From Spirodela intermedia (taxonomy: Eukaryota > Streptophyta > Magnoliopsida > Alismatales > Araceae): a stretch of 64,000 bases of DNA. Below the pieces are notes generated by a model that was not told where the DNA came from, ran no database searches, and saw nothing but the letters and a program-made list of their open reading frames with translations. The stretch covers positions 3,871,037-3,935,036 of the forward strand of contig LR746274.1 in NCBI GenBank assembly GCA_902729315.2. The letters are read 5' to 3'. Below are positions 29,560-40,863 of the stretch, piece by piece. Numbering within the stretch: position 1 is the first letter of the stretch; every line of letters starts with the position of its first letter. Made by a program: the position numbers and the translations under genes.

Positions 29560-30430
29560 GACCCAAAATAATTTTATCTAAGACTAAATCAGATTTTTAG
29601 ATGATGTGTGCCCAAAGAAGAACATATGAGTCTATTAGACTTTGGTCACACATCAACATGTAGGGCCCACTTCTCTAGTTGAAAAACTATTATCAAAGTT
29701 TTTCTTAGTTGGTTCTATTGGCCCAATTGATTTAAATACTCCTTGAATTTCCTAAAACATGTGCAAGATGCCAAGCATCAATTAACATCTCTAAGCAAGA
29801 TACAATGCCTCTAACCAAATTTTTTTAGTAAAATTCTTTGATGTGTGAAAACTAATTTCATGAGTTCCTTCTCATCATCTTTTTGACACAAATAGATTAT
29901 CTTAATCGTTGATTATGAGTCTAAATGGGTGAAAGCAGTACCCACTAGAATCAATTACCATAAGGTGGTCACTAAATTTATTTAAAGTTATTTTTTCTGT
30001 CGATTTGGTTGCCATGAGCCATCATCAATGATGGAGAGCAACACTTCACAACTACTCAACTTTCTACTAAATAAATATAATGTAAAACACAAATGCCCTT
30101 AAAACATGATCCTACAATTATAAGAGTTAGATGAACTTAGAAATGATGTATATGAAAATTTTAAGATTTGCAAACCTAAGACAAAGACATTCCATGATTG
30201 ATACATACATCGAAAACACTTCTCTTGGAATAAAAAAGTCTAGTTTTATAACTCTAGAGTTTACCTCTTCTATGAACAATTGAAATCCAGATGGAATAAA
30301 CCCTATTATATATTCCATGTAGAAGAATGAGAACTTATACTCATTGAAGATCCAAAATCATGTGAAAACTTCAAAGTTAATGGTCAAAGGTTCAAATATT
30401 ACTTTGATAAATAACTTGGACTCAGTGATT
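29560..30430 (+). mobile_element. decayed Ty3/gypsy retrotransposon: integrase region
   Basis: Reading the plus strand across stops and small frame breaks gives a recognisable 3' pol segment. A remnant of the integrase zinc-binding region ends near SKQDTMPLTK (about 29800). It is followed by the core (ILIVDYESKWVKAVPTRIN at about 29893-29950 and FCRFG near 29997). After the core come DELRNDVYENFKICKPKTKT (about 30130-30190), a LYNSRL-like stretch and VNGQRFKYYF (about 30380). This order matches the C-terminal half of plant gypsy polyproteins of the non-chromodomain (Tat/Athila-like) kind. Several stop codons make it non-functional. No RT or RNase H is visible upstream, so it is truncated. Confidence 0.85.
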
Positions 30431-32560
30431 TAAAGAGGGAAATAACATATGGCTGAGGACATTAAACTTAGTGCTTACTAAGAGACAACTCAAGCTATAT
30501 TTTATTTTCGCGTATTCTATTTTATTTTTGAGATTCAAGTAGTTAGCATGAAGTTGATGCAAAATTAATATTCATCGTGAATAATTTATGTAGCCAACTT
30601 TTGAAATTTATAGATATATTTGAAAAAATTCACTTCCTTTATGCAAATGCATTGTTCTTGTTTTCTTATATTTATAGGATTTTAACAAATGACTTAATAT
30701 TATTTTATTTATACATTTAGGATTATCATGCATGGATGATGTCATTGAGAAAACTATGCATAACTTTTGGAAATTTTTATGTAGCTTTTAAAAATATCAT
30801 GGATAATTTTAGAATACATAGTTTCTAACTGCATCAAAACATAAACCTTTTTGCAACATACCTTAACATGACTTTATTCTTTCCATGCATCATACTACTA
30901 AGTTGATCAAGTAGGAACAATTGAACCTGAATATATTAGATGATTGATTATATTTGAATACTATAAGGGTACATGATATATTTTATTTATTCAAATCGAG
31001 TAAGGTTACATTTCAAAATTTAAAATTTTGAATCTTGGCAATGGGAAAGGACAACTACCATAAACTTGAGTTTGAGCAATGGATCCATATGATCACCTAG
31101 AGGGAATGTGAAGGGAAGACCACTGAGTCATACATTCTATCTCTCTTCTATCTCCTCCTACCTTCATTCCTATGTTTAGTCCCTCAATGCTAAAAATAAA
31201 TAAATAAAATGAAGAGAATAACAAATTAGATGAAAATCATGCTATGTGTGAGACAGAAAGAGGAGAAGAAAAGGAGGCAAGTATGCAATCTTCAATTCAC
31301 AAGAACAAAGATTGAGAGTAGGGGATAGAGGTTATTCATAAAGGATATGTAGGTATTTGAAACCAAGATAGATTATTTTTTGATGGAGAAATGTTAAGTT
31401 TGCTAGCTAAGTGAAGTGGAACCTAGATAGGCATCCGAAGAGTATATGGCATGCGAATTTGAAACATAGAAAGATATATTGTTCTGAACATCATTAGTTT
31501 GCTCAAGCATGGAGGCATGACTTATTGTTAGTACTAAATAAATTCTTAAGTGTGTTACTAAGGGACTAGTAATGAGGTAAGACGAGGGGTGTCACGAAGT
31601 GACATCTGCATGTATGATAATTCATGCATATTTTTCATAATTAGTATTTAAAGATTATAAGAAGAGCACGTGTTTATAATATAGTTACATTTGTGTGATT
31701 CCAAGGCATTTGTAGGAATACATGCTTAATTCTACAATTTCTACATATTTTATAGTAGGCATATTTTGTTGAATTGCTTCTATTCAAATATTATTCTCAA
31801 CCTTCTGATGAAGATATATATATATATATATATGTAAATATATTTAATAATTTATTTTGACATTTTAATCACTATCAAATAAGTATTTCTAGTTTTTTCC
31901 ATATGTTATTGTGCTTTAAGTAAGGCATAATTTTTCTTAGTATTAATCATCTAAGTCCAATTTTGACTCACCCTTATAGGTGAGTCAATTTATACCCAAG
32001 AGGCATCCACTCTCCTATAAGTGAATCGATACATTGGATAATATGATACTACAGTTTCTTATCGACTCACCTTCATAAGTGAGTTGATATTGACTCCCAC
32101 TTGACTCACTTAAACATGTGAGTTGATACTTGAGTTGATATAAAACTCATTAAAAATCGACACTGTTACAAATGAGTTGATATGTGTGGGATATGGACAG
32201 CTGCTTTTTATGAAGAACTAAATAGTAAATCAACCTAAACTCAACTTGAATGAATCATTGATTACTCTTGGTTAAGTTGGTCCAACTAGAGCATTGAAGC
32301 AAAAGAATATAACTTTGATGAAGAAAAAAAAGGCATGAGAATGTGGAATGATACAAAAGGCTGGAGACGAGGAAGGTGGCCAATAATGTAGATCAACATC
32401 GATGGGGTAGGGAGGGGGAGTTGTACAAGAAGGAAGGAAGGAAGGATTGTTTGCTATCTCTCTCTCTATAGGCTCTATATCTCTTTGCTTCTTTAACCTC
32501 TTTGGAGTGTCCAAGTAAAATGAGGGCAATTTAATGGTAACCTTGTTCCGAGCATTCAAT
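30431..32560. other. AT-rich DNA between two retrotransposon remnants
   Basis: I see no protein gene here. It contains (TA)n at 31813-31834 and the palindromic TGACTCA cluster at 31963-32185. It probably includes LTR and leader sequence of the flanking gypsy remnants, but the ends are not identifiable by eye. Confidence 0.5.
31963..32185. repeat. cluster of TGACTCA/GAGTTGATA palindromes
   Basis: Three short hairpins occur in a row: 31963-31988 (perfect 10-bp arms TTGACTCACC/GGTGAGTCAA), 32061-32088 (10-bp arms, one mismatch) and 32101-32126 (9-bp arms, one mismatch). Additional GAGTTGATA half-sites lie near 32112-32185. Confidence 0.85.
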
Positions 32561-32569
32561 TATTATCTT

Positions 32570-33090
32570 TTATAGACATTAAGCAACAATTGGAAGCTCA
32601 AAAGAAAATCCTTCATCAATTGAAACAGAACCTCCTCTTAGCACAAGCACAAATGATCATTTATGTAGACTACAAACATCGAAAAGTTATGTTCAAAATG
32701 GATAACTATGTCCACCTCAAAATGCAGTCTTACATTCTGTTCCTTAATTTGAAGGTGCTACTAATACCTCTCAAATTCGCCATGTCTTCCATGTTTTGCA
32801 ACTAAAATGAGTCATGGGAGTCAACAAAGCTTACCAACCATTACTTCCCATCCTAGATGAGGAGCTCAATTGGGCTGTTAGTCCTCAAGAGCCTAGTGAC
32901 TTGTTACTTCCCACAAGGCATTGAACTACTTGTTTAGTGGCATGATTCAAATATGCCCCTAATGAGCCTAATCTACTCTTGGCATAGGAAAGGGGGCCCA
33001 TCAATCTTCTTAGCCCATCTCGATAATAAAAGATCAAAGTGCCCCAATTGGGCTGAGGAGAGCGCGGTCTCAACAAACCCGGCCCAATTT
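32570..33090 (+). mobile_element. decayed Ty3/gypsy chromovirus remnant (post-integrase and chromodomain region)
   Basis: The plus-strand frames read KILHQLKQNLLLAQAQM (about 32598-32650), then KVMFKMDNYVHLKMQSYI (to about 32740). These match the segment after the integrase core in chromoviruses, with a QAQM then F..GD.VYLKL pattern. Farther on, LPILDEELNWAVSPQEP (about 32846-32896) and ELLV*WH (about 32925) correspond to the linker and chromodomain start. In-frame stops and frame changes show decay. It differs from the 29.6-30.4 kb remnant, so two element families are present. Confidence 0.82.
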
Positions 33091-33474
33091 AGTGTTACAG
33101 TCCAAAAGCCTGAGCAAAGCACAAGACGATGGGATGCGAGAACTTGCAGTGGATCATGTAAAGGGAGAAGGAACAGCCTCAAGAGAGAGAGAAAAATCAT
33201 GTAAGGAAACTATTTTGGGAGCTAGAGACTCGCCATCTCGTATCGGCAACCCCAAGACCAACGGTCTTAGTTTGTATTTTTTTGGTCTTTATTGAGTTCA
33301 TCTTCATCCTCTCACTCCTTTCCATCTCTCTCTGCCCATTTTCTCCCCTTGTATACCCACTTCCGGTCCACGTGAGCTGACTTCACGACAGATTCAGTCA
33401 GCGAGACATTCAGTTGGGTCTTGTGCATGCAGTCAACAAGCCAGATCCTTGACCGTGTCAACGAGAGCCCATCA

Positions 33475-33585
33475 GAGTCATTGGAGAGAAAGGTAAATGA
33501 GTCTTATGACGTTAAGGAGGTCAAAGGTGTTAGGGTTACAACAGTGTAACAAGGGGGGTATCAAGACATTCTAGGGCAGCTACAA
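33475..33585. repeat. LTR-like segment, partner of 29200-29310
   Basis: It shares the AAATGAGTCT, GGTGT and ATTCTAGGGCAGCT anchors with 29200-29310, in the same orientation, and lies downstream of the chromovirus remnant. It is consistent with a decayed 3' LTR. Confidence 0.6.
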
Positions 33586-33743
33586 CTGATGGAGCGAGTA
33601 GGGGAACCCTAGAACGCCCCCACCAACTCTAAGGTCCTTCAGGGCCCAATGACATTTCCTACTGTTAATTTTCAATTTCCCCTTTTCTATTTCCATATTT
33701 CTGCTGTCCTCTCCTGCCCAAATTCAGGGTCCTAACGCTCGAA

Positions 33744-34122
33744 AGCACTGGATGGAAAATAGAACAAGATGAGAGATCATTGATGCCCAAAAGATAAGGA
33801 ATTTAGACCTAGTTGAGGTTTACTTGAGGCATTAGAGAGGAAACGAGAAAAAATCACCCAAAAAAAAATCAATTTACAGGCCTTTAAAGCACTGGATAGA
33901 AGATAGAACAAAATGAGAAAACCTTAGTACATGAAAAAAAAGAGGAATTTAGACCTAATTGGGGTTCTTCAGAAGAATTAGAGAGGAAACGAGAGCAATC
34001 AACCAAAAAAAAAAAAATCTCAATTTACAGGTCTCTAAAGCACTGGATGGAAGATAGAACAAGATAAGAAGGCCTTTATACAGCAAAGAAGAAGAAGAAG
34101 AAATTAGACCTAATTGAGGGAT
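33744..34122. repeat. tandem array (~145-bp unit) overlapping the 3' end of the C2HC gene
   Basis: AGCACTGGAT.GAA.ATAGAA starts units at 33744, 33888 and 34039 (spacing 144 and 151 bp). Each contains GACCTA.TTG.GG and, in full units, TTAGAGAGGAAACGAGA and CAATTTACAGG. The third unit is partial and contains the stop codon of the minus-strand C2HC gene (34110-34112). A further copy is at about 28903-28990. Confidence 0.9.
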
Positions 34123-37100
34123 GGGCAGCAGAGGAAGGGAACCCACTGGGGCCTCCCCTTAATCCTCCTCCTGTCATTCTGGTTGCTGGGAAGCCTCGCC
34201 GGAGAATTCCACTCCTTCTGGGCTTCTCTTTTGGCAAAACCCTTGTTCAGCTGCTTAGAAGCTCTGGCTGCTTCCTCTGGTGGGGCCCAGCTTCCACTGG
34301 TTGCCTGAGGCGGCTTGGTCAGAGGGTTTAGGGTTTCCTGCTTGCTCTCATTGTTCGCTTCCATTAGGAGGGATTTCAGAGGGGTGTGCAGCTTCCCGGA
34401 GCTCCAGCTCTCCAACTTGGGGAGAATCTCTCCCTTCTGCCTTTCTGGGAACGAATGCCGTGCCTGTGTTGACGACTGCTGGGGGTCAACTGGGCTAATA
34501 TCGGAAAGGGTCTCTGAGATTTCTGAGAAATGGTCAACGGAGGCGGCCCGCTTTGCTAAATTGGGCTCTTGTAATCCTCGTGATCGTTGAATTTTGAGAT
34601 CAGCCACAGCCATGGCGTCAAGATCCTGCAGGGGTTGTTCCATTGGATCTCTGGTAGAGAGGGCTGTGTCCCGTTTACCAAGGAAGAAACAAAGGAAATT
34701 TGCTTAGTAAAGATGGGAACAGATTAATAAATCATGAGAAAGGAGACCCAAGTCATAAATTTCTGCTGAAGAACCAACTCAAGAGTATTGTCATGGTAAG
34801 TAATTATATAAATAGGAAAAGGATAAGAATTTGAAAGCCGCATCCTCATAAGAAACTGGAGCACGTTACTCCCACAGCGAAGTAATGCAAATGCGGCAAG
34901 CAGGACGATTAAACAGGTCGTCAAATTGTTTAGATTCAATGAGGTTGAAGAAGTGGCTAGTGTTTTGATGTCTCCTTTCCAAATGAGGCAAGCAGGACGA
35001 TTAAACAGGGCCACAGGAACTTCTGTTCATTGAATCATAATAACGTAGAATAAGAAGTAGGAGCTACAGAATCAGGTTAATTCATCCTAAGATGGTGCCC
35101 TTCTATCCCCACCTCCTTTACATCTATTTCAGGTTTCACAGCATGATTTGATAGTCCCAAGCAGATCTGGCGTCCATGCATCCAACCAGAGGTACATATA
35201 GCAGAGTGAAACCAATCCCATTTTGGTCATATCTTCAAATCTATCATCACTAGTGCGTGATCAGTTCCCAATGCAACTTTTATTACATAACACATGATTT
35301 TTTATTATTTATCAGGTTAATCGCTATATGTAATGAGAATTACATCTATCAATGCTCTCCTAGTCGTCTACCTTGTTGACCTTTTGGCTCAATAAATTGG
35401 TTTCCTGTGCCATGTAGGAGGCCGCATCATCCCCTGATGTCAGCATTACATTGGTCGAGGGGTCACAAAAGCTTTAGTTGATCTCCCAGCAGAAGTGCAA
35501 GTTGGGATCAGCAAGACTTAGCATTCTCCATCGTGATGACTACACCAGAGATAAACATCAAAAGGTTTACTTTTGGGATGAAATTTCCCCCCGTCTTGAT
35601 CTCCAGCTTTATTCAATTTTCTTCCTCCAATTCATTGTGCATCCATGGCCATGGCTTAGTATCACGGAGTTCTGAGGGTGGATAGGAAATTGACTAGTTC
35701 TGGTAACTGTGCTGTCGAGGTTGCCACACTTCTGCCCAATCTGGAGATTAGAAGACCACTACTGCCTATATTACCATATCTATCTCCACTACCAGAACAC
35801 CTCCATTTTAACTAGTTTTTTTGTCCAGAACTCGCCATATCAATCTCCAACCTTGAAACTTGACAAGAAACAGAGATGATTCGTGCATCATTCATTCAGT
35901 TGACTTTCTATTCGCCTCAATCTAGTAACCTTTTGTGCTTCGTATCCTTTCCGATTAACCTTACTAATCATTTTAGCATGCACATTATCTGTTTCCGGGC
36001 ATCTTATCTTTTGCCCATTTTTGCAGTGCCAAACTCTACCTTAAATGAAATAAAATTAGTAAGAAGGCATGAAAGGGATGGGCACCCACTGCAAAATGGG
36101 AGAGTGCGCACAGAGGAATTGAGTGGAACGGGTGAAAATTGAAGTTTACAACAAAGCTCTTCTCTTTATACATCTTTGAAGATTGACAGGCCATTTGGGC
36201 TGTGGAATTCGTAAAAGAGAACTAGGACAGCGAAGGTAGCAAATGAAAGGTTCATCCTGATCTTCAATGCACAATATCCTCAAAGAGGCGGGACTCGTGC
36301 TCATATAGTTATGCCTTTTGTCTCTAGCATGATCACTTGATGAAATGTGGAGGAAGGTGGGATAAATGGCCGATACTACTGGAAGGATTCCTCTTTGGCT
36401 GATAGGTTGATAATTGATATCCCTGAGATTTTGTGAACATCAAGGATGTTTGGTCAATCTTACAGAGCACAATTTGCTCTATTATGCTACATTTCAATGA
36501 GGAAAGACAGAACTTTCCCTTAGTGAAATTAAGCAAGAAGATAAATGCACTAAGAAAAAAAATCGTATGGAGAAGAGTCATAAGAACGAATGTCAGAACT
36601 TTCCCTCACAAGTGGGATCGCCAGGGTTCCCAACGTGTGAGAAAGCCGGTTAAGTTTCAAAAAAAAAAATCGACAGATGTAGGCTAAGTGGACAGAACAA
36701 AAAATCTATAGAGTATGACCTTGCATGATCGATAGAAGATTCATGGAAATGAATACTAAAATCTCTTAATCGAGAAAGAGATGGATGACCCTGCATGTTC
36801 GAAGAATAAACGTGGGATATGGTGCTCATAATTATGATTGGAACCATTAGGTCGACAGTATTACCATAACAATGTAAGATTGCTTGGAGTTGATTGGCGT
36901 GGTGGAGAAATGCTATTGTGTACATCCACGTGAACAGGGAAGAAAGTGGTCCATTAACCGGTTTCCTCGAACAGTATCATCGGCATAACTTCTAATCTAC
37001 TTACCTCCTGGATGGGACAAAAATTTCATCGTTAGTGGGTGTTATATTAATTGATCATACCTTCAGGGGCCCTTCAACCCATGTCCGGAAATGATCTATT

Positions 37101-40100
37101 CATATATACATATTTCAAAGGAGGATTTTCCCCACCACCTAAAAACAGAGTCCTGCTCTCCTGTTTACCTTATTTTATACCACATTTACGTTCAACACAC
37201 CCATAAAATATTTTCTGAAGTGTACCCAAAGCTTTTGATTTCATAAGTGCAGCTTTTGCTGACACAACAGTTTTCAAGGTTCTCATAGAGGAGCTTCATG
37301 CGTGCACAGCTTCCACTGGATATATTTTTGAAAGAAGCTTTGAATGCATAAAGTCAAACATACATTCACAACATAAGTGAATTGAGTTTAATCGATATAT
37401 GCAAAACCTTATACGAGAAGGAAAGCAAGGAGGAAGATATTCGGACCTGAAACCGAGACCAAATGGGCTTCAATAATATCTGTTCGGTGAAGAGTGTCCA
37501 TGAGAGTATTTTGAAGCGAGAAAGATTCAGCCTTGTCCTCTTTTTTTGGAATGAAGTGGCCTGCTCTGTCTTCAGACCGATGACCAAAGCTGGAAACAAT
37601 TTCTTCATTTCCTCGTCTTGGTTCCTCTGATGACACAGAGTTACGAGTCCCAGATGACAAGGCTGTCAGGGTAACGTTGTCTGCTGTTCCAAGAGTTTCC
37701 ACAAACCTGTCACTCAATCGCAGATCATTATTCTGATGTAGTCCACCATATCCATATTCCTGAGAAACAACGATGGGTGCTTCACTGGGGAGAATTTGAC
37801 GATGTAGACTGGTAGGTTCTGTCACAGTTTCACGAAGATGTCTTACACTCACAGAATCAAAGCGAGATTGTTGCATTTCCTCGGTGATGTCACTTTTGGA
37901 CAGAGTATGAACTCCTGTAATTGACAGACTACCTTCGTCTTCTTCTTCTTGATTGGTGTCTACTCCTGCATTATCATCAATCCAAGCCTCCAGACTAATA
38001 AAATTACGTACCTCACTTCCCATGTTCACAGGTGAAGAGGTTTGAGAACTACCATTGAGCATGCTGACAGATCCAGTCAATGACTGGTTCCTTTCGACTT
38101 GACACTCTTCACCATCCTGAGAACAGGGGGATTTTAAGTGAAAATGATCAGTTGTAAATTCGGGGTCGATCATCTTATCTGACTGCTTTAAAATAGACTC
38201 TTTGTCTGATTCTTGATGATAGCTTGCACCATCCTGGTCATTCCCAGAGTTTTCTACATCAACATGGCCGTCATTTTTATCTCCCTTAGCCTGGATGAGG
38301 AATTTAAAGACACTGTAAGTACTGCCCTCTTCTGAAGTTAACTCATCTGATAAATCATGGGAAGCTTCTCCATCTGCAGGATTGTCTTCATCTGCGATGT
38401 TCTTGTTTTCATCTGCTTCATTTTCTATGGTTCTACTTCCTTCATTCTCAAGCTCAGCGTAGTCCCCATCAGCCTGCCCGCAACTAATAAAGGGAACCAA
38501 ATTTTGAACTGCTTCATTTAATGTATTCCCCAGTTTTAGTTCTTCTAGGCCTGGATCCGCTGGCCTAAACTCCACACAAGTAACCGCTGTCTCAAGCGTT
38601 GTGTCAGCTTCTGGAAGTCCTTGGTCCTTGGAGGCTTCATGGTTAACCTTCCCTGATACAGACAACACGCTTTCTGATTGGATAGCTCCAGTATGAACAT
38701 CTTTAAGATGATCTCCAGCCGTGAAGCTTGTTTTCTCATCAACAGGCATCCCGAAGAAGGATTTGATCTCCTCATGAGATGAGAAATGTTCGCGGCTGAT
38801 ATCAGAAATGGCATCCTGGCACAAATCCTGAAGCAATTGAAAGACAGGGAGGCTATGATCCTCTGAATTTTCCTCCAAGATAGTTTTTTCCCACGGTACT
38901 TCCTCTAAACATGGTTCAGTTTCAAACAAAGATTCATCTAGCAAATTTTCGACGACCTTACTAGACATTCCATTTACAGAACGATCCAGAGGGTTGATGA
39001 CTAAAGTAGAAGTAGATTCAACATCTTTGTCCAATTCTTGCACAACAGTAGCTTCTGAATTTGGTTCCTCTAGGGTCATGGGAGTATCAGTTCCTTGGTT
39101 GCCTATCTCCTCTCCGCAGATGTTGCTGAGTTGCGGCTGAACCTCTATCCCAGAAGAACTATTGCGGTCCAATGACCTCAATTCCGCATGAATGAGATCA
39201 TTCCCTTTGCCAGTTCCATCAAGAAATGATTCCAGACGAAAATTATATTCTTCCCAAGGTCTTTCCACTGCAGCTGATTTGGTTTCAACCAAAGCTTCGT
39301 CCGGTACATTATTTTCTGCATTAGCACCCATTTCATTTTCAGAGAAGCTTACAGGAACTATTGAGTTCGAACCAAGTCTAGAATTCTTTCCATCAATATC
39401 TGATTCCTCTGCATGAGTAGATTCTAAGCTGACGGTCTTCAAATTCATGGAGATGTCAATTATTGGAGCAGTCTCCTGTCTGCAGGTGTCGCTGGTAGGG
39501 TTTGAAAGGACCCCGATCTCAGAAGAATTATTCCTCTTGAACAATCTCGTTTCTGTATCCATGGCATAAACACCTTGAGCTTCGATGGAAGGTGACTCCA
39601 GATTAAAATTACTCCCTACGCGGAGTCTCTCCTCCACAGCGAGTTCAATCTCAGCCAGAAATTCATTCAGTACATTCTCGTCTTCCTCAGCACTCGTTTC
39701 ATTCACATAAGTGTCCAGAGGGGGCGCTGCAGGTGAAAGAGAAGAAGCATCTCCTCCATTATCACCGATCTCCGCAAATAATCTCGTTCCCTGAACATTT
39801 GAAGCAAGGGTACCTGTGGTAGGAGGTTCATCAAGCTTCTTACTATGTTCTACCACATCTACTCCACGTATTTCTTTTCCATGTGCAACATCAGGAAACT
39901 CGAAGGTCTTATCTGCAATGAACGAAGACGAATCTTAACACATTGCGAATAAATGTAAGTCCGGATCAGTGAAGTGATTTGGAAGACTAATTCCACAGTA
40001 CAATGGGCAACAGAAATGGAATGCGAATTCGAGCGGAAATAGGAACTTCTATGGTGCAGGATAATCTATCTGGTGCGGGAATCTAATGGCATTAATAGAA

Positions 40101-40463
40101 TGACAGTCGAGGCATCAATCCAACACATTCAAGAAACCTTAAGAAAAGCGACCTAGACCCGACTGATTTCCAGGGAAGATCTCCGTCGATCTTCTAGCGT
40201 TCAGCACCAACAAGCCACAGAAGAGTTTCTCTTCTAAGTGAGAGGGAGATATTACCAGCATATGGATCCACAGGGTTCCCCGAAAGGATCTCAACCAGAG
40301 CTTCAACTCCATAGACGCCTACGGGCCCTGATCTCTTCCTCCCTTCTCCAGTCTCACAACTGGTTTCCACAGTACCTACTTGCAGAAACAAAATCCGGTC
40401 TCACTTTTCAAAGGCAAAGGAACAGACGCAGGGAGGGGGCGGCGGCGACGGTGGGGGAGCAGT

Positions 40464-40505
<42 letters not shown>

Positions 40506-40863
40506 AGGGAAGCATAATAGAAGTACAGTGAATCTGATGCTTACATCCGGCGGAAGTAATCAAAGATTTCTTCCGATCGAGATCCACCTCGGAAATCTTC
40601 CCAGAGTGAGGATCAGGGGGAGCGGCGGTGGCGCCGGCATTGGCGTCGTTCTCCTCCCCGTCGCTGCGACCGCCGTCTTCGTGGTGGGAGGGGATCAGAG
40701 GGAAGCCATCGATCTTGCCACAGTGCCTCCGGTGTGCTCGCCGCTGCCTGGCGCTCGGGTGGCTGTTGGGGAACCTCCACCTGCAGCTGTGGCAAACATG
40801 GAGACCACCATGGTCCTGGGGGCTCCCAGGGCCTTGCCCATCGGCCAAGGACGCAGAGCCCAT
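34110..40863 (-). CDS. plant-specific C2HC zinc-finger protein with long acidic region
   Basis: Four exons join in frame: 40863-40545, 40375-40256, 39912-37447 and 34663-34110, giving 1152 aa. The N-terminus has one short zinc-finger-like motif, C24-x2-C27-x16-H44-x3-C48, in HVCHSCRWRFPNSHPSA and RRAHRRHCGKIDGF. This is the plant 'HxCxxCGWxFPNxHPS' family, annotated C2H2-type. Exon 3 (about residues 147-968) is Ser, Glu and Asp rich with no fold I recognise, and is probably disordered. The end, KGRPQWVPFLCCPSLN, matches the conserved C-terminal box of this family, which is the main reason for joining exon 4 across a 2.8-kb intron. Its role is unknown. The stop codon lies inside a tandem repeat that continues into the 3' flank. 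The start is the ATG at 40863; there is no better upstream ATG. The GA tract at 40466-40499 is in intron 1. Confidence 0.82.
34664..37446 (-). other. intron 3 of the C2HC gene
   Basis: A 2.8-kb intron bounded by CAG|GTCC (37447/37446) and ACAG|CCCT (34664/34663). It contains a direct repeat of about 29 bp (34889-34917 and 34981-35009). I see no gene in it; its ORFs are short and match no family. Confidence 0.6.
40466..40499. repeat. (GA)n microsatellite in intron 1 of the C2HC gene
   Basis: A GA tract of about 34 bp lies in the intron 40376-40544. On the transcribed strand it is a CT-rich run close to the 3' splice region. Confidence 0.93.
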
